Assembly: GCF_947488945.1 (NCBI RefSeq)
Contig: NZ_CANLBS010000017.1
Coordinates: 1 to 64,000 of the forward strand
Length of the DNA: 64,000 bases
Source: an uncultured Streptomyces sp.
Lineage (GTDB): Bacteria; Actinomycetota; Actinomycetes; Streptomycetales; Streptomycetaceae
Direction of reading: 5' to 3'
In this document: one piece after another, positions 41,787 to 50,824 of the stretch
How the letters are laid out: the number at the start of each line of letters is the position of its first letter
How positions within the stretch are numbered: position 1 is the first letter of the stretch
The notes under the pieces: generated by a model
What the model was told of the DNA's origin: nothing
The model's input: the letters and a program-made list of their open reading frames with translations, nothing else
Database searches by the model: none
Made by a program: the position numbers and the translations under genes

Positions 41787-42449
41787 ATGCGCGTTCTCCT
41801 GATCGGGCCGCCCGGAGCCGGCAAAGGCACGCAGGCGGTGCGTCTGGCCGGGGAACTGTCGGTCCCGCACATCTCCACCGGCGACTTGTTCCGCGATCAC
41901 ATCGGACGGGGCGCCGGGCTCGGACGGGTGGCCCGGCGCTCCGTCCGGGCCGGTCTGCTGGTGCCGGACGAGGTCACCAACGGGATGGTCGAGGAGCGGC
42001 TGGCCCGCCCGGACGTCGCGCGCGGATTCCTGCTGGACGGATTCCCCCGCAACGGAGCCCAGCGCCAGGCGCTGGACGGCATGCTGGCCGCCTCCGGGAC
42101 GCGTCTGGACGCGGTGCTCGACCTGGAGATCCCGGAGGCGGACGTGGTCGGCCGGATCGCGGGACGGCGGCTGTGCCGCCGGGACCGGGCGCACATCTTC
42201 CACGTCGAGCACGCCCCGCCCGCCGTGGCGGGAGTCTGCGACGTCTGCGGCGGCGCGTTGTACCAGCGCGACGACGACCGCGAGGAGACCGTCCGTGACC
42301 GGCTGAAGGTCCACCGCGACGAGACGGCCCCGGTCGTCGGCCACTACCGGGCGCTGGGCCTGGTCACGTCGATCCCGGCCCTCGGCGGGGTCGACGAGGT
42401 GCTGGACCGCGCGCTGGCCGCCCTCGGCCGGGGCGGGGCGAAGCCCTGA
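41787..42449 (+). CDS. adk: Adenylate kinase, probable second copy
   Basis: The protein is 220 aa. P-loop GPPGAGKGTQ is at residues 7-16, followed by HISTGDLFR and FLLDGFPRN. The long LID domain has a partial zinc site: CRRD replaces the first CxxC, while CDVC is kept, giving Cys/Asp/Cys/Cys. QRDDDREETVRDRL is typical. It interconverts ATP + AMP with 2 ADP. The household adk of streptomycetes lies in the secY cluster, which is absent here, so this is probably an accessory copy. The start is the ATG at 41787 after GAAGGG. Confidence 0.87.
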   Translation: MRVLLIGPPGAGKGTQAVRLAGELSVPHISTGDLFRDHIGRGAGLGRVARRSVRAGLLVPDEVTNGMVEERLARPDVARGFLLDGFPRNGAQRQALDGMLAASGTRLDAVLDLEIPEADVVGRIAGRRLCRRDRAHIFHVEHAPPAVAGVCDVCGGALYQRDDDREETVRDRLKVHRDETAPVVGHYRALGLVTSIPALGGVDEVLDRALAALGRGGAKP

Positions 42450-42509
42450 TCCCACCGCCGGGGCCGCAGGGCGGCCGACCCGCACACCCTCCCCGCCCGC
42501 AGCGTCCGC

Positions 42510-43550
42510 TCACAGCAAGGTGAGTTGGGTGGGGCCGGGTTCCGGTTCCGGTGCGGTCTCCGGGGTGGCGGGGGCGATCTTGCGGGCGGTGCGGCGCGCG
42601 GGCGGGCCGATGCCGAACTCGGCCGCGAGTTCGTGCACCTGGCGGGTGATCCGGCGCTGGTACCAGGTCGGCGCGTACGCCCCGCCCGCGTACATCCGCT
42701 CGTACCGGGGGACGAGGTGCGGGTGGTGGCGGCCGAGCCACTCCATGAACCACTCGCGGGCGCCCGGCCGCAGGTGGAGGGCGAGCGGGGTCACCGAGGT
42801 GGCCCCGGACTCCGCGACGGCCCGGACGGTGGCGCGCAACTCCTCGGGGCCGTCCCCGAGGAACGGGATGACGGGAGCCATCAGCACCGCGCAGTCGATG
42901 CCCGCGGCGGTCAGCGTGCGGATGGCGTCCAGCCGGCGCGCGGGGGAGGGGGTGCCCGGTTCGACCGTGCGCCACAGCGACTGGTCGGTGAAGCCGACGG
43001 ACAGGGACACCCCGACGTCGGTCACCTCGGCCGCCTGCCGCAACAGGTCCAGGTCGCGGAGGATCAGCGTGCCCTTGGTCAGGATCGAGAACGGGTTGGC
43101 GTGGTCCCGCAGGGCGGCGATGATCCCCGGCATGAGGCGGTAGCGGCCCTCCGCGCGCTGGTAACAGTCGACGTTGGTGCCCATCGCGATGTGTGCGCCG
43201 TGCCACGAGCCCGACGCGAGGTGCCGCTCCAGCAGCTCCACGGCGTTGGTCTTGACGACGATCTGCGAGTCGAAGCCGAGGCCGGTGTCGAGGTCGAGAT
43301 AGCTGTGCGTCTTGCGGGCGAAGCAGTACACACAGGCGTGCGAACAGCCTCGGTACGGGTTGAGCGTCCACTCGAACGGCATCCGGGACGCGCCCGGCAC
43401 CCGGTTCACGATCGAACGGGCCCGGACCTCGTGGAAGGTGATCCCCCGGAATTCGGGAGTGTCGAAGGTGCGCGTGGTCACCGCGTCCGCGGCGAAGAGC
43501 GCGCTGTCGCCGGCCGGCGAACCCTTCTCGGCCAGATTGTCCCAGCGCAT
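42510..43550 (-). CDS. Rv2578c-type radical SAM protein
   Basis: The protein is 346 aa. The [4Fe-4S] cluster motif is GCSHACVYCFAR (C69, C73, C76), the CxxxCxxC radical SAM signature. The SPL-like landmarks THSYLDLDTGLGFDSQIVVK and GTNVDCYQRAEGRYRLM match the Rv2578c family, distantly related to spore photoproduct lyase. The tail is Pro/Glu-rich. A perfect GAAC-N4-GTTC SOS box lies 33 bp upstream of the start, implying LexA control. The substrate is unknown; DNA lesion processing is likely. Confidence 0.9.
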   Translation of the reverse strand: MRWDNLAEKGSPAGDSALFAADAVTTRTFDTPEFRGITFHEVRARSIVNRVPGASRMPFEWTLNPYRGCSHACVYCFARKTHSYLDLDTGLGFDSQIVVKTNAVELLERHLASGSWHGAHIAMGTNVDCYQRAEGRYRLMPGIIAALRDHANPFSILTKGTLILRDLDLLRQAAEVTDVGVSLSVGFTDQSLWRTVEPGTPSPARRLDAIRTLTAAGIDCAVLMAPVIPFLGDGPEELRATVRAVAESGATSVTPLALHLRPGAREWFMEWLGRHHPHLVPRYERMYAGGAYAPTWYQRRITRQVHELAAEFGIGPPARRTARKIAPATPETAPEPEPGPTQLTLL

Positions 43551-43583
43551 GGAGCCTCCTCGGTTGCACTGCGCCCCAGAATA

Positions 43584-43595
43584 GAACAACTGTTC
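43584..43595 (-). promoter_or_regulatory. LexA SOS box of the radical SAM gene
   Basis: GAACAACTGTTC fits the actinobacterial LexA consensus GAAC-N4-GTTC exactly in the arms. It sits 33 bp upstream of the start codon, where the promoter should be. The orthologue Rv2578c is, to my recollection, a LexA-controlled gene in Mycobacterium tuberculosis. Confidence 0.75.
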
Positions 43596-43961
43596 CCATG
43601 ATCGTGCGAATGGTGCGTACGCGGCCACGGGCGCGGGGGAGCGAACCGCGCGAAGTGCCGTGCGCAGCCCGCGAAAGCGCGCACGAAGACGCCCGTGAAG
43701 ACACCCGCGACATCGTGTGCGGCGGGAGGGCGCCGCGGGGGTCGCGCGGCCCCGGTCTGCGGGTCCGCGGCAGTCCGGAACCGGCCAACCTCGCGTCCGG
43801 GCAGGACCCGCAGGACCCGACTCTGCGGCGAAGGGAGGGTGGACGGCGCACATCAACGGCCGGAAGGGCGCGTATACCGGCAGGCCCCGATTTTGAGCGG
43901 CCGTGTCCGGGATGGTTGGCTCACACCGCCCCCTCATCGAACGAGTGCTGGAGGAACAGCC
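43596..43961. other. Intergenic DNA upstream of the SRPBCC gene
   Basis: This 366-bp region has no convincing ORF. It should contain the promoter of the SRPBCC gene and the rest of the radical SAM promoter. GAGGAAC about 8 bp before 43962 is the ribosome site. Confidence 0.5.
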
Positions 43962-44405
43962 ATGGCGCAGGTCGAGGCCACGACAGAGCGGATCATCGCG
44001 GCGGACGCGGAGACGGTGTTCGACGCGCTGGCCGACTACAAGGACGTCCGGGGCAAGGTGCTGCCCGGCCACTTCAGCGAGTACGAGGTCCGGGAGGGCG
44101 GGGACGGCGAGGGCACTCTCGTGCACTGGAAGCTCCAGGCCACCAGCAAGCGGGTGCGCGACTGCCTGCTGGAGGTCACCGAGCCGAGCGACGGCCAGCT
44201 CGTCGAACGCGACCGCAACTCCTCGATGGTCACCACCTGGATCGTGACCCCGGCCGGCGAGGGCAAGTCCAAGGCCGTGGTCACCACCGTCTGGGACGGC
44301 GCCGGCGGCATCGGCGGCTTCTTCGAGCGGACCTTCGCGCCCAAGGGCCTCGGGCGGATCTACGACGAGCTGCTGCAGAACCTGGCCACCGAGGTCGAGA
44401 AGTAG
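43962..44405 (+). CDS. SRPBCC/START-like (polyketide cyclase-type) small protein
   Basis: The protein is 147 aa. VEATTERIIAADAETVFDAL begins the helix-grip fold. The pattern of beta-strands with VVTTVWDGAGGIGGFFERTF and C-terminal helix LGRIYDELLQNLATEV matches the SRPBCC superfamily (polyketide cyclase 2 type). These bind hydrophobic ligands in a cavity. It is a common conserved actinobacterial protein, and no polyketide genes are nearby, so a cyclase role is not supported. Confidence 0.82.
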   Translation: MAQVEATTERIIAADAETVFDALADYKDVRGKVLPGHFSEYEVREGGDGEGTLVHWKLQATSKRVRDCLLEVTEPSDGQLVERDRNSSMVTTWIVTPAGEGKSKAVVTTVWDGAGGIGGFFERTFAPKGLGRIYDELLQNLATEVEK

Positions 44406-44954
44406 GCCGACGGAGCGGCGCGGGCGGTAACCGCCGACAACCGGCGACAACCGCCGGCGAAGCAGCCCGCCGGAAGCGTGACCCGGCGGGCCGGTCGCCG
44501 TTGTGCGGCGTGGGCCCCTCGGGGGCGGTGGCGTGCGGTCCCGGCCGAGCCTGACGGGGCGTCACCGCCCAGTTGCCTTACCCGTCGGCCGCCGCCGCTG
44601 TCGCCCCCGTCCTGCCTCCACCGCCTCCACCGCCTCCGCAATCGCCCCCGCCGCCCTCGCCCTCGCCTGGAACCGAACCCACCCCTCGCCCCCTGAACCC
44701 CGCCCCGCCCCGCCCCGCCCCGCGTGCCTCGTGCCGCCGGGCGACAGGCGGGGTGATCGTCGAGCCGTCAGCTCCGCACCGCGACCGCCTCACCGGAACG
44801 AGTGGTTTTCCCGGACGACCGGTGGCGAGCCGCAGGCGCTCCGACCGGCGCATACGCCTCCGAGTGCGCGGTGCGCGCCCCCTCATGGTGTTTGCCCCGC
44901 CTCACTCGCAGGTGCGAGAAATGGGCGGCGCAGGTGCGACGAGGGGAGCGCGAG
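44406..44954. other. Intergenic DNA with Pro-codon-like simple sequence
   Basis: This 549-bp region contains C-rich simple sequence around 44610-44710 (repeated CCTCCACCG and CCCGCCCCG). No ORF has a ribosome site or normal composition until AGGGGAG before the GTG at 44955. A short GTAACCGCCGACAACCGGCGACAACCGCCGGC run (44427-44458) has direct ACAACCG repeats. No function is seen. Confidence 0.5.
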
Positions 44955-47447
44955 GTGGTGGGTGGGATCACTCTGGTGAAGGACGGACCCGAGGACCCGG
45001 ACGCGGAGTACCAGCCGGGGGCCGTCCCGGCCCTCCTCCCCGACGACACGCCGACCGAGCCGCTGCCCGTCGTCCCGGGCGACGGCGGACCCGGCAAACC
45101 GCCGGCCGGGACGCCGGCGACCGGCGACGAGGCGATCAGCCCGGCGCGGGTCCGGATGGTCTTCTTCGGGCTGATGCTCACGCTGCTGCTGGCGGCCCTC
45201 GACCAGATGATCGTGGCCACCGCGCTGCCGAAGATCGTCGGTGAGCTGCACGGCCTGGAGAAGATGTCCTGGGCGGTGACCGCCTATCTGCTGGCCTCCA
45301 CCATCGTCCTGCCCGTCTACGGCAAGCTCGGCGACCTCTTCGGCCGCAAGGGCGTCTTCCAGTTCGCCATCGTGGTGTTCGTCATCGGCTCCGCGCTGGC
45401 CGGCTGGTCCCGGACGATGGACGAGCTGATCGCCTTCCGGGCCGTGCAGGGCGTCGGCGGCGGCGGCCTCATGATCGGCGTGCAGGCGATCATCGCGGAC
45501 ATCGTGCCGCCCCGGCAGCGCGGCCGCTTCATGGGGCTGATCGGCGCGGTGTTCGGGCTCGCGTCCGTCGCCGGACCGCTGCTCGGCGGCTTCTTCACCG
45601 ACCACGCGTCCTGGCGCTGGTGCTTCTACATCAACGTGCCGTTCGGCATCGTGACGATGGCGGTCATCGCCCTGGTGCTGAAGCTGCCGCGCCCCACCGC
45701 CCGGCCCCGGCTCGACGTGCTCGGCGCCGTACTGCTCGCGTCCGCCTCCACCTGCCTGGTGCTGCTGACCAGTTGGGGCGGCACGGAGTACGCCTGGGGC
45801 TCGCGCACGATCGTCGGGCTCGGTGTCGGCGCGGTCGTGACGACGCTGCTCTTCCTGCTCGTCGAGCACCGCGCGCAGGAGCCCATCATCCCGCTGCGGC
45901 TGTTCCGCGACTCCGTCTTCAACGTGACCGGCCTGGTGGGCGCGGTGATCGGGGTCGCGCTCTTCGGGGCCGCCAGCTACCTGCCCACGTACCTCCAGAT
46001 GGTCGACGGCGCCACCGCCACCGAGTCCGGGCTGCTGATGCTCCCGATGATGGGCGGCATCGTCGGCGCGTCCGTCGTCTCCGGGCAGATGATCTCCAAG
46101 TCCGGCCGCTACCGGGCCCATCCGATCGTCGGCGGCGCGGTCTCCGCCGTCGGCATGTGGCTGCTCTCCCGGCTGGACAGCGACACCTCCCGGCTGGAGT
46201 ACAGCCTCGGCCAGGCGGTGCTCGGCGTCGGCATCGGCCTCGTCATGCCGGTCCTGGTGCTGGCGGTGCAGAACTCGGTGCGTCCCTCCGACCTCGGCAC
46301 CGCCACCAGCGCCAACAACTACTTCCGGCAGATCGGCGGCAGCGTCGGGGCCGCCATCTTCGGCACGCTCTTCGCCGGACGCCTCGCGGACGCCCTGGAG
46401 GTGCGGCTCCCCACCGGCGCGGGACTGCCCGACCCCGCGTCGCTCACCCCGGACCTGGTCCGCTCGCTGGAGCCCGCGCTGCGCGACGCCTACATCCAGG
46501 CGTACGTGGACGCGATGCCGCGGATCTTCCTGTACCTGGTGCCGGTCCTCCTCGCCGGCCTCGTCCTCGCCTTCTTCCTCAAGGAGAAACCGCTGGTGTC
46601 CCACCACAGCCCCGAGACCGCCGCCGAGCCCTCGCCCATCCCCGTCGCCCGGGTCGCCGCCGCGCCCGCGCAGCCCGTCCCCGCCACCGGCGGCGTCCCC
46701 GTCCGCGGATACGTCCAGCACCCCGACGCCACCAAGGTGGCGCGGGCCGCGCTCACCCTCATCGACGTGCAGGGCCGGCAGGTCGGACGCGGCGCCAGCG
46801 GCGACGACGGCGGGTACGCGCTGAGCGCGCCCGGCTCCGGTTCGTACGTGCTGATCGCCGCGGCCGGCGGGCACCAGCCCCAGGCCGTGAGCGTCACCGT
46901 CGGCGAACGTCCCGTCGAACTCGACGTGGTGCTCGGCGGCGCGGGCCGGCTCGCCGGCACCGTCCTGACCGCCGAGGGCGTGCCGGTCCGCGAGGCGGCC
47001 GTCACCCTCACCGACGTACGCGGCGAGGTCGTCGCCTCCACCCGTACGGGGCGTGAGGGCGGGTACGTCATCGGGGAACTGGTGGCCGGCGAGTACACCC
47101 TCGCGGCCAGCGCCCCCGCCTTCCGGCCCGCCGCCCTGCCGGTGAGCGTGCAGGCGGCCCGGGAGACCCGGCAGGACATCGAGCTCGCGGGCGGCGCGGT
47201 GCTGCGCGGCGTGGTGCGGGCCCCCGGCGGCCGGCCGGTCGAGGACGCCCGGGTCACCCTGCTGGACGCGGCCGGCAACGTGGTCGACACCCTGCGGACC
47301 GGTCCCGAGGGGACGTTCCGGTTCGTCGACCTGTCGTCCGGCGAGTACACCGTGATCGCGGCCGGCTACCCGCCGGTCGCCACGGTCCTCCAGGTCGCCG
47401 GCGGGGGCCGCACCGAGCGCGACCTCCAGCTCGGCCACGAGGACTGA
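44955..47447 (+). CDS. DHA2-family MFS drug exporter fused to three carboxypeptidase-regulatory-like domains
   Basis: The protein is 830 aa from the GTG at 44955, or 44958. After a 55-residue acidic/Pro-rich start, a 14-helix transporter of the EmrB/QacA type follows: LLLAALDQMIVATALPKI, GKLGDLFGRKGVF, and motif C GLASVAGPLLGGFFTD. Helices end near residue 545. From about 575 three beta-sandwich repeats of roughly 80 aa (VRGYVQHPD, LAGTVLTAEG, LRGVVRAPGG) resemble CarboxypepD_reg/Cna-B domains. With 14 helices both ends should be cytosolic, an unusual place for such domains. It probably exports toxic or antibiotic compounds; there is no adjacent regulator. Confidence 0.87.
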   Translation: MVGGITLVKDGPEDPDAEYQPGAVPALLPDDTPTEPLPVVPGDGGPGKPPAGTPATGDEAISPARVRMVFFGLMLTLLLAALDQMIVATALPKIVGELHGLEKMSWAVTAYLLASTIVLPVYGKLGDLFGRKGVFQFAIVVFVIGSALAGWSRTMDELIAFRAVQGVGGGGLMIGVQAIIADIVPPRQRGRFMGLIGAVFGLASVAGPLLGGFFTDHASWRWCFYINVPFGIVTMAVIALVLKLPRPTARPRLDVLGAVLLASASTCLVLLTSWGGTEYAWGSRTIVGLGVGAVVTTLLFLLVEHRAQEPIIPLRLFRDSVFNVTGLVGAVIGVALFGAASYLPTYLQMVDGATATESGLLMLPMMGGIVGASVVSGQMISKSGRYRAHPIVGGAVSAVGMWLLSRLDSDTSRLEYSLGQAVLGVGIGLVMPVLVLAVQNSVRPSDLGTATSANNYFRQIGGSVGAAIFGTLFAGRLADALEVRLPTGAGLPDPASLTPDLVRSLEPALRDAYIQAYVDAMPRIFLYLVPVLLAGLVLAFFLKEKPLVSHHSPETAAEPSPIPVARVAAAPAQPVPATGGVPVRGYVQHPDATKVARAALTLIDVQGRQVGRGASGDDGGYALSAPGSGSYVLIAAAGGHQPQAVSVTVGERPVELDVVLGGAGRLAGTVLTAEGVPVREAAVTLTDVRGEVVASTRTGREGGYVIGELVAGEYTLAASAPAFRPAALPVSVQAARETRQDIELAGGAVLRGVVRAPGGRPVEDARVTLLDAAGNVVDTLRTGPEGTFRFVDLSSGEYTVIAAGYPPVATVLQVAGGGRTERDLQLGHED

Positions 47448-47465
47448 GGACGCGCGCCCCCGCCG

Positions 47466-47504
47466 ACGGGCCCGGCCCTCCCGTCCCGTCGCGGGCGGGC
47501 CCGT
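47466..47504. terminator. Probable terminator between convergent MFS and binding-protein genes
   Basis: ACGGGCCCG (47466-47474) and CGGGCCCGT (47496-47504) form a 9-bp stem. The 21-nt loop can itself fold. It lies in the 94-bp convergent gap. Confidence 0.55.
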
Positions 47505-47541
47505 CCGGGTGGGACGGCGGGGTGCGCTTCCGCTCCACGCC

Positions 47542-49113
47542 TCAGTAGGCGGTGCTGAGTTCCCAGAACCGGAAGACGGTCGAGGTGTCCAGGCAGTTCT
47601 GCAGGCCCCGGACGTTCTCGTGGGCGACCGCGTACTGCTTTCCCTGCCAGAGCGGCAGAATGGGCAGTTGCTGGGCCACGATGTCCTGCAGTTTCATGTA
47701 CTGCTGGCGCGTGCTGGCGCGATCCGTCATGGACGAGGTCCGCGGGATGATCCGGTCGACTATCTCCGCGTTGTCGTAATTGTTCGACAGGACGTTGCCC
47801 TCGCCGAAGAAGGGCTGGGTGAAGTTGTCCGGGTCGGGGTAGTCCGGCACCCAGCCCTTGACGTAGACGCCGTACGTGCCTTCGGCGATGCCCTTCTCGT
47901 ACTCGTCGAAGGGGACGGACTTCATGCGGGCGTCGAAGAGCCCGCTGTCGTTCAGCTGATCGGCGATGGCGCGCAGTTCGTCGTCGGTGGCGGGCCCGTA
48001 CCGGCTCGGGGTGGACCAGAGGGTCAGTTTCACCTTGTCCGTCACGCCGGCCTCCCGCAGCACCGCCTTCGCCCGTTCCGGCTTCGGGCTGTCCCCGTAG
48101 GTGTCGAAGAAGGAGGTGCCGTGGCCGGTGATGCCGACCGGGATGACCGAGTAGAGCGGCGCCGCCGTGGACTGGTAGACCTCGCTGACCAGGGAGTAGC
48201 GGTCGACGAGGTAGGCGATGGCCTTCCGGACGGCGAGGTTGCCGACGACCGGGTCGTCGACGTTGAAGACCATGTGCTGGACTTCGGCGCTGTTGCCCTG
48301 GATCACCTCGATGCCCCCCTTCTCGGTGGTGGACGAGGTGTCCAGGGCCGCTATCGCCTTGGCGCTGAGGCCGCGGTAGGCGATGTCGACGTCGCCCTTC
48401 TCCAGCGCCGACTGGAGGGCCTGCTGGTCACCCCGGAAGAGCTCCAGGGTCACGCCGGAGTTCTTCACCTCGGCGGTTCCGCGATAGCCCGGGTAGACCG
48501 AGAAGACGGCTTTCCCCTTGTCGATGGAGTTCAGCTCGTAGGGGCCCGAACCGATCGCCTTGCCGCCTTCGAGCAGGCTGTCCTCGGGGTACACCTGGCG
48601 GTCCACTATGGAACCGCCGCCTGAGGCGATCTTGCTGGGGAACGTCGCGTCGGGCACCTTGAGGCGGAAGACGACGGTCTTGTCGTCCGGGGTGCTGATC
48701 GACGCGATCGTGGAGAGCAGCGGCGCGGGGCCCGCCGGGTCGTTGATCCGGATCGTCCGGTCGAAGGAGTACTTGACGTCCGCCGACGTCAGGCTGTTGC
48801 CGTTGCTGAACTCCAGCCCGTCGCGCAAGGTGCAGGTGTACGTCTTGCTGCCGTCGGAGAACCTGCACTCCTCGGCAGCCTCGGGCACGGGGGTGGACGC
48901 TCCGGGCGGAAAGCTCAGCAGGGACTGGAAGACGTTGTTGAACAGCAGCCAGGACCCCGGGTCGTATCCCGAGGCGGGATCCGTGGCGAGGATGTCGTCG
49001 GACATCCCGACGACCATCCTGCCCTCGGAGCCCTGGGGGCTGCAGGCCGTCGATAACATCGCTGCCAGTACCCCGGCGATCAGGGGGGCCGGCCGCCTCG
49101 TACGCACCTTCAC
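47542..49113 (-). CDS. ABC oligopeptide-type substrate-binding lipoprotein (SBP_bac_5)
   Basis: The protein is 523 aa from a GTG with GAGGAAC upstream. The signal peptide ends in the lipobox LSTAC. The family segments are YTCTLRDGLEFSNGNSLTSA, DVKYSFDR, the mid-domain VRKAIAYLVDRYSLV, and GWVPDYPDPDNFTQPFF. It binds peptides or other solutes outside the cell. No permease or ATPase is adjacent, so it is an orphan relying on a transporter elsewhere, or acts as a sensor. Confidence 0.9.
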   Translation of the reverse strand: MKVRTRRPAPLIAGVLAAMLSTACSPQGSEGRMVVGMSDDILATDPASGYDPGSWLLFNNVFQSLLSFPPGASTPVPEAAEECRFSDGSKTYTCTLRDGLEFSNGNSLTSADVKYSFDRTIRINDPAGPAPLLSTIASISTPDDKTVVFRLKVPDATFPSKIASGGGSIVDRQVYPEDSLLEGGKAIGSGPYELNSIDKGKAVFSVYPGYRGTAEVKNSGVTLELFRGDQQALQSALEKGDVDIAYRGLSAKAIAALDTSSTTEKGGIEVIQGNSAEVQHMVFNVDDPVVGNLAVRKAIAYLVDRYSLVSEVYQSTAAPLYSVIPVGITGHGTSFFDTYGDSPKPERAKAVLREAGVTDKVKLTLWSTPSRYGPATDDELRAIADQLNDSGLFDARMKSVPFDEYEKGIAEGTYGVYVKGWVPDYPDPDNFTQPFFGEGNVLSNNYDNAEIVDRIIPRTSSMTDRASTRQQYMKLQDIVAQQLPILPLWQGKQYAVAHENVRGLQNCLDTSTVFRFWELSTAY

Positions 49114-49792
49114 AGAACGTTCCTCATGCTCTCGGCCGGCCGTGTGGGGGGTGTCCCCGAAGAACCGGATCAGGTCGGAAACGACGGCGAACACCGCGAC
49201 CGGCGGACTGCCCGGACCCGGTGTCCGCCAGAAACTCCTCCATAATGACTGACCATCAAATGCAGGTTGGTGGACTGCAGTTGGCGGGTCGATATCCATC
49301 TCGTGATGATGTCGGCAATCTACTTGTCCACCGCGATCCGCGCGGTCACATCGCGCGAAAAGATCTCCGTCCGGCAGTGCGCGAACCCAGCGGACTCAAC
49401 GCTGTGACCTGGTCTGTCCGCATACCTCGGCGATTTGCCCCTTCAAGTCGGACGCGTCGTACCTCGGTACAACCTGTCGGTCTATACGAACAGATGGAGG
49501 GCCCCGCGATAAACGCCTGACAGCCCTGTGGGAGCGCAATCGAGTTGCCCGAAGATTCCGGGTGGGACGGGAATGTCCTCGTCCGGGACGGCAGTCGATT
49601 TCTGCTTTCCGAGGCCGGCGTCGTCCGGCGCCACGACCGGAACCGGCCCCGTGGCCGGCGCCCTCAGGGGCCGATGTGGCTGCGGACGTCCCCCGACCGG
49701 GCGACGGGTCCGCGGCGATGCTGCGGGCAAGGCTTTCCGGGGCCATGAGCGGGGCCAGGAGCGGGGCCAGGAGTGGGCGCCCGACGAGTTGG
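49114..49792. other. Long intergenic region with lower GC, no gene called
   Basis: This 679-bp region lies between the binding protein and the LysR gene. About 49235-49540 has visibly more A and T than its surroundings and no reading frame with the usual G/C third position. An ATG frame at 49245-49520 is open but has no ribosome site and poor codon use. It could be decayed or horizontally acquired DNA, or an unrecognised RNA. Confidence 0.5.
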
Positions 49793-50689
49793 CTAGGCCG
49801 AACGCTCCCGCATCAGCGACATCAGCGCCTTCGCCCCCGGGCTCATCGACCGGGCCGGGGGCAGCACCACCACGCTCTCGTAGACCACCGGGCGGACGTC
49901 CGGCGGGCCGGTGAGCTCATGGGTGGTGAGGCCGGCGGCCTCCGGCTTGCGGGAGAAGTGCCTCGGTACCACCGCGATGCCCAGCCCTTCGTGCACCAGC
50001 TCCAGCAGGCTGTGCACGTCGTTCACCTCGAAGGCCACCGTGCGCACCGCTCCGGCCGCCGAGAACGCCGCGTCCGCCGCCCGCCGGGGGCCCCAGTCCG
50101 GGTGGAAGTCGATGAAGCGTTCGCCGGCCAGCCGCTCCCACGTCAGCCGCGGCGCGGCGCCGAACCGGTGGCCGGGCCCGCACAGCACCACCATCTCCTC
50201 GGTGGCCAGCGGCCTCAGCTCCCCGTGCCACTCCGCGGGGCCGACCGTCGCGGCGAACGCCAGATCCAGCCGGCCGCTCGCCACCCCGTCGAGCAGCCGG
50301 GTCGTGCCCTCCTGGCGCAGCCGGATCTCCATGTGCGGGTGCGCGTGGTGGAACGCCGCCAGCAGCCGGGCCGGGCCGACGCCCGCCACGCACTGCTCCG
50401 CCCCCACCGTCAGGGTCCCGCGCAGCAGCCCCCGTACGGCGTCCACCGCGTCCCGCGCCGCTCGGGACGCGGCCAGCGTGCGGACCGCCTCCACCAGCAG
50501 CGCCCGGCCCGCCTCCGTCAGCCGCACCGAACGGGTGGTACGGCTGAACAGCGGGGTCCGCAGCTCCTGTTCCAGCGCCCGTACCGACGCCGACAGGCCC
50601 GACTGGGAGACCGCGAGGCGCTCCGCGGCCCGGGTGAAATGCTGCTCCTCGGCGACCGCGACGAAGTGTTCCAACTGGCGCAATTCCAT
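49793..50689 (-). CDS. LysR family transcriptional regulator
   Basis: The protein is 298 aa. The HTH is FTRAAERLAVSQSGLSASVR, with LFSRTTRSVRLTEAG, followed by the substrate-binding domain. It is divergent from the aldo/keto reductase gene across 135 bp containing ATTGAACACCTTAGGCGATGAAT, a likely operator region. The usual inference is that it regulates the reductase. Confidence 0.9.
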   Translation of the reverse strand: MELRQLEHFVAVAEEQHFTRAAERLAVSQSGLSASVRALEQELRTPLFSRTTRSVRLTEAGRALLVEAVRTLAASRAARDAVDAVRGLLRGTLTVGAEQCVAGVGPARLLAAFHHAHPHMEIRLRQEGTTRLLDGVASGRLDLAFAATVGPAEWHGELRPLATEEMVVLCGPGHRFGAAPRLTWERLAGERFIDFHPDWGPRRAADAAFSAAGAVRTVAFEVNDVHSLLELVHEGLGIAVVPRHFSRKPEAAGLTTHELTGPPDVRPVVYESVVVLPPARSMSPGAKALMSLMRERSA

Positions 50690-50824
50690 GATTGAACACC
50701 TTAGGCGATGAATCCATGCGGAATTTCCCGTTGGACCACTGGATTATTCTCCGCCAGCCTGGAGGGCGGGCGCACCGGACCCGGCGCGCCCGCGCACACC
50801 GGCCCTCGACCCGCGGAGCCCCGC

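Noticed and set aside
43962..44405. SRPBCC protein as part of a polyketide cluster
   Set aside because: No ketosynthase, ACP or tailoring genes are nearby. The fold is common in conserved household proteins.
44573..44950. Proline-rich ORF upstream of the MFS gene
   Set aside because: The composition comes from C-rich simple sequence. There is no ribosome site and it lies wholly in the promoter region of the exporter.
49245..49520. Possible small protein starting MTDHQMQVGG
   Set aside because: No ribosome site, low third-position GC, and an Arg/Ser/Pro-rich product without family features.
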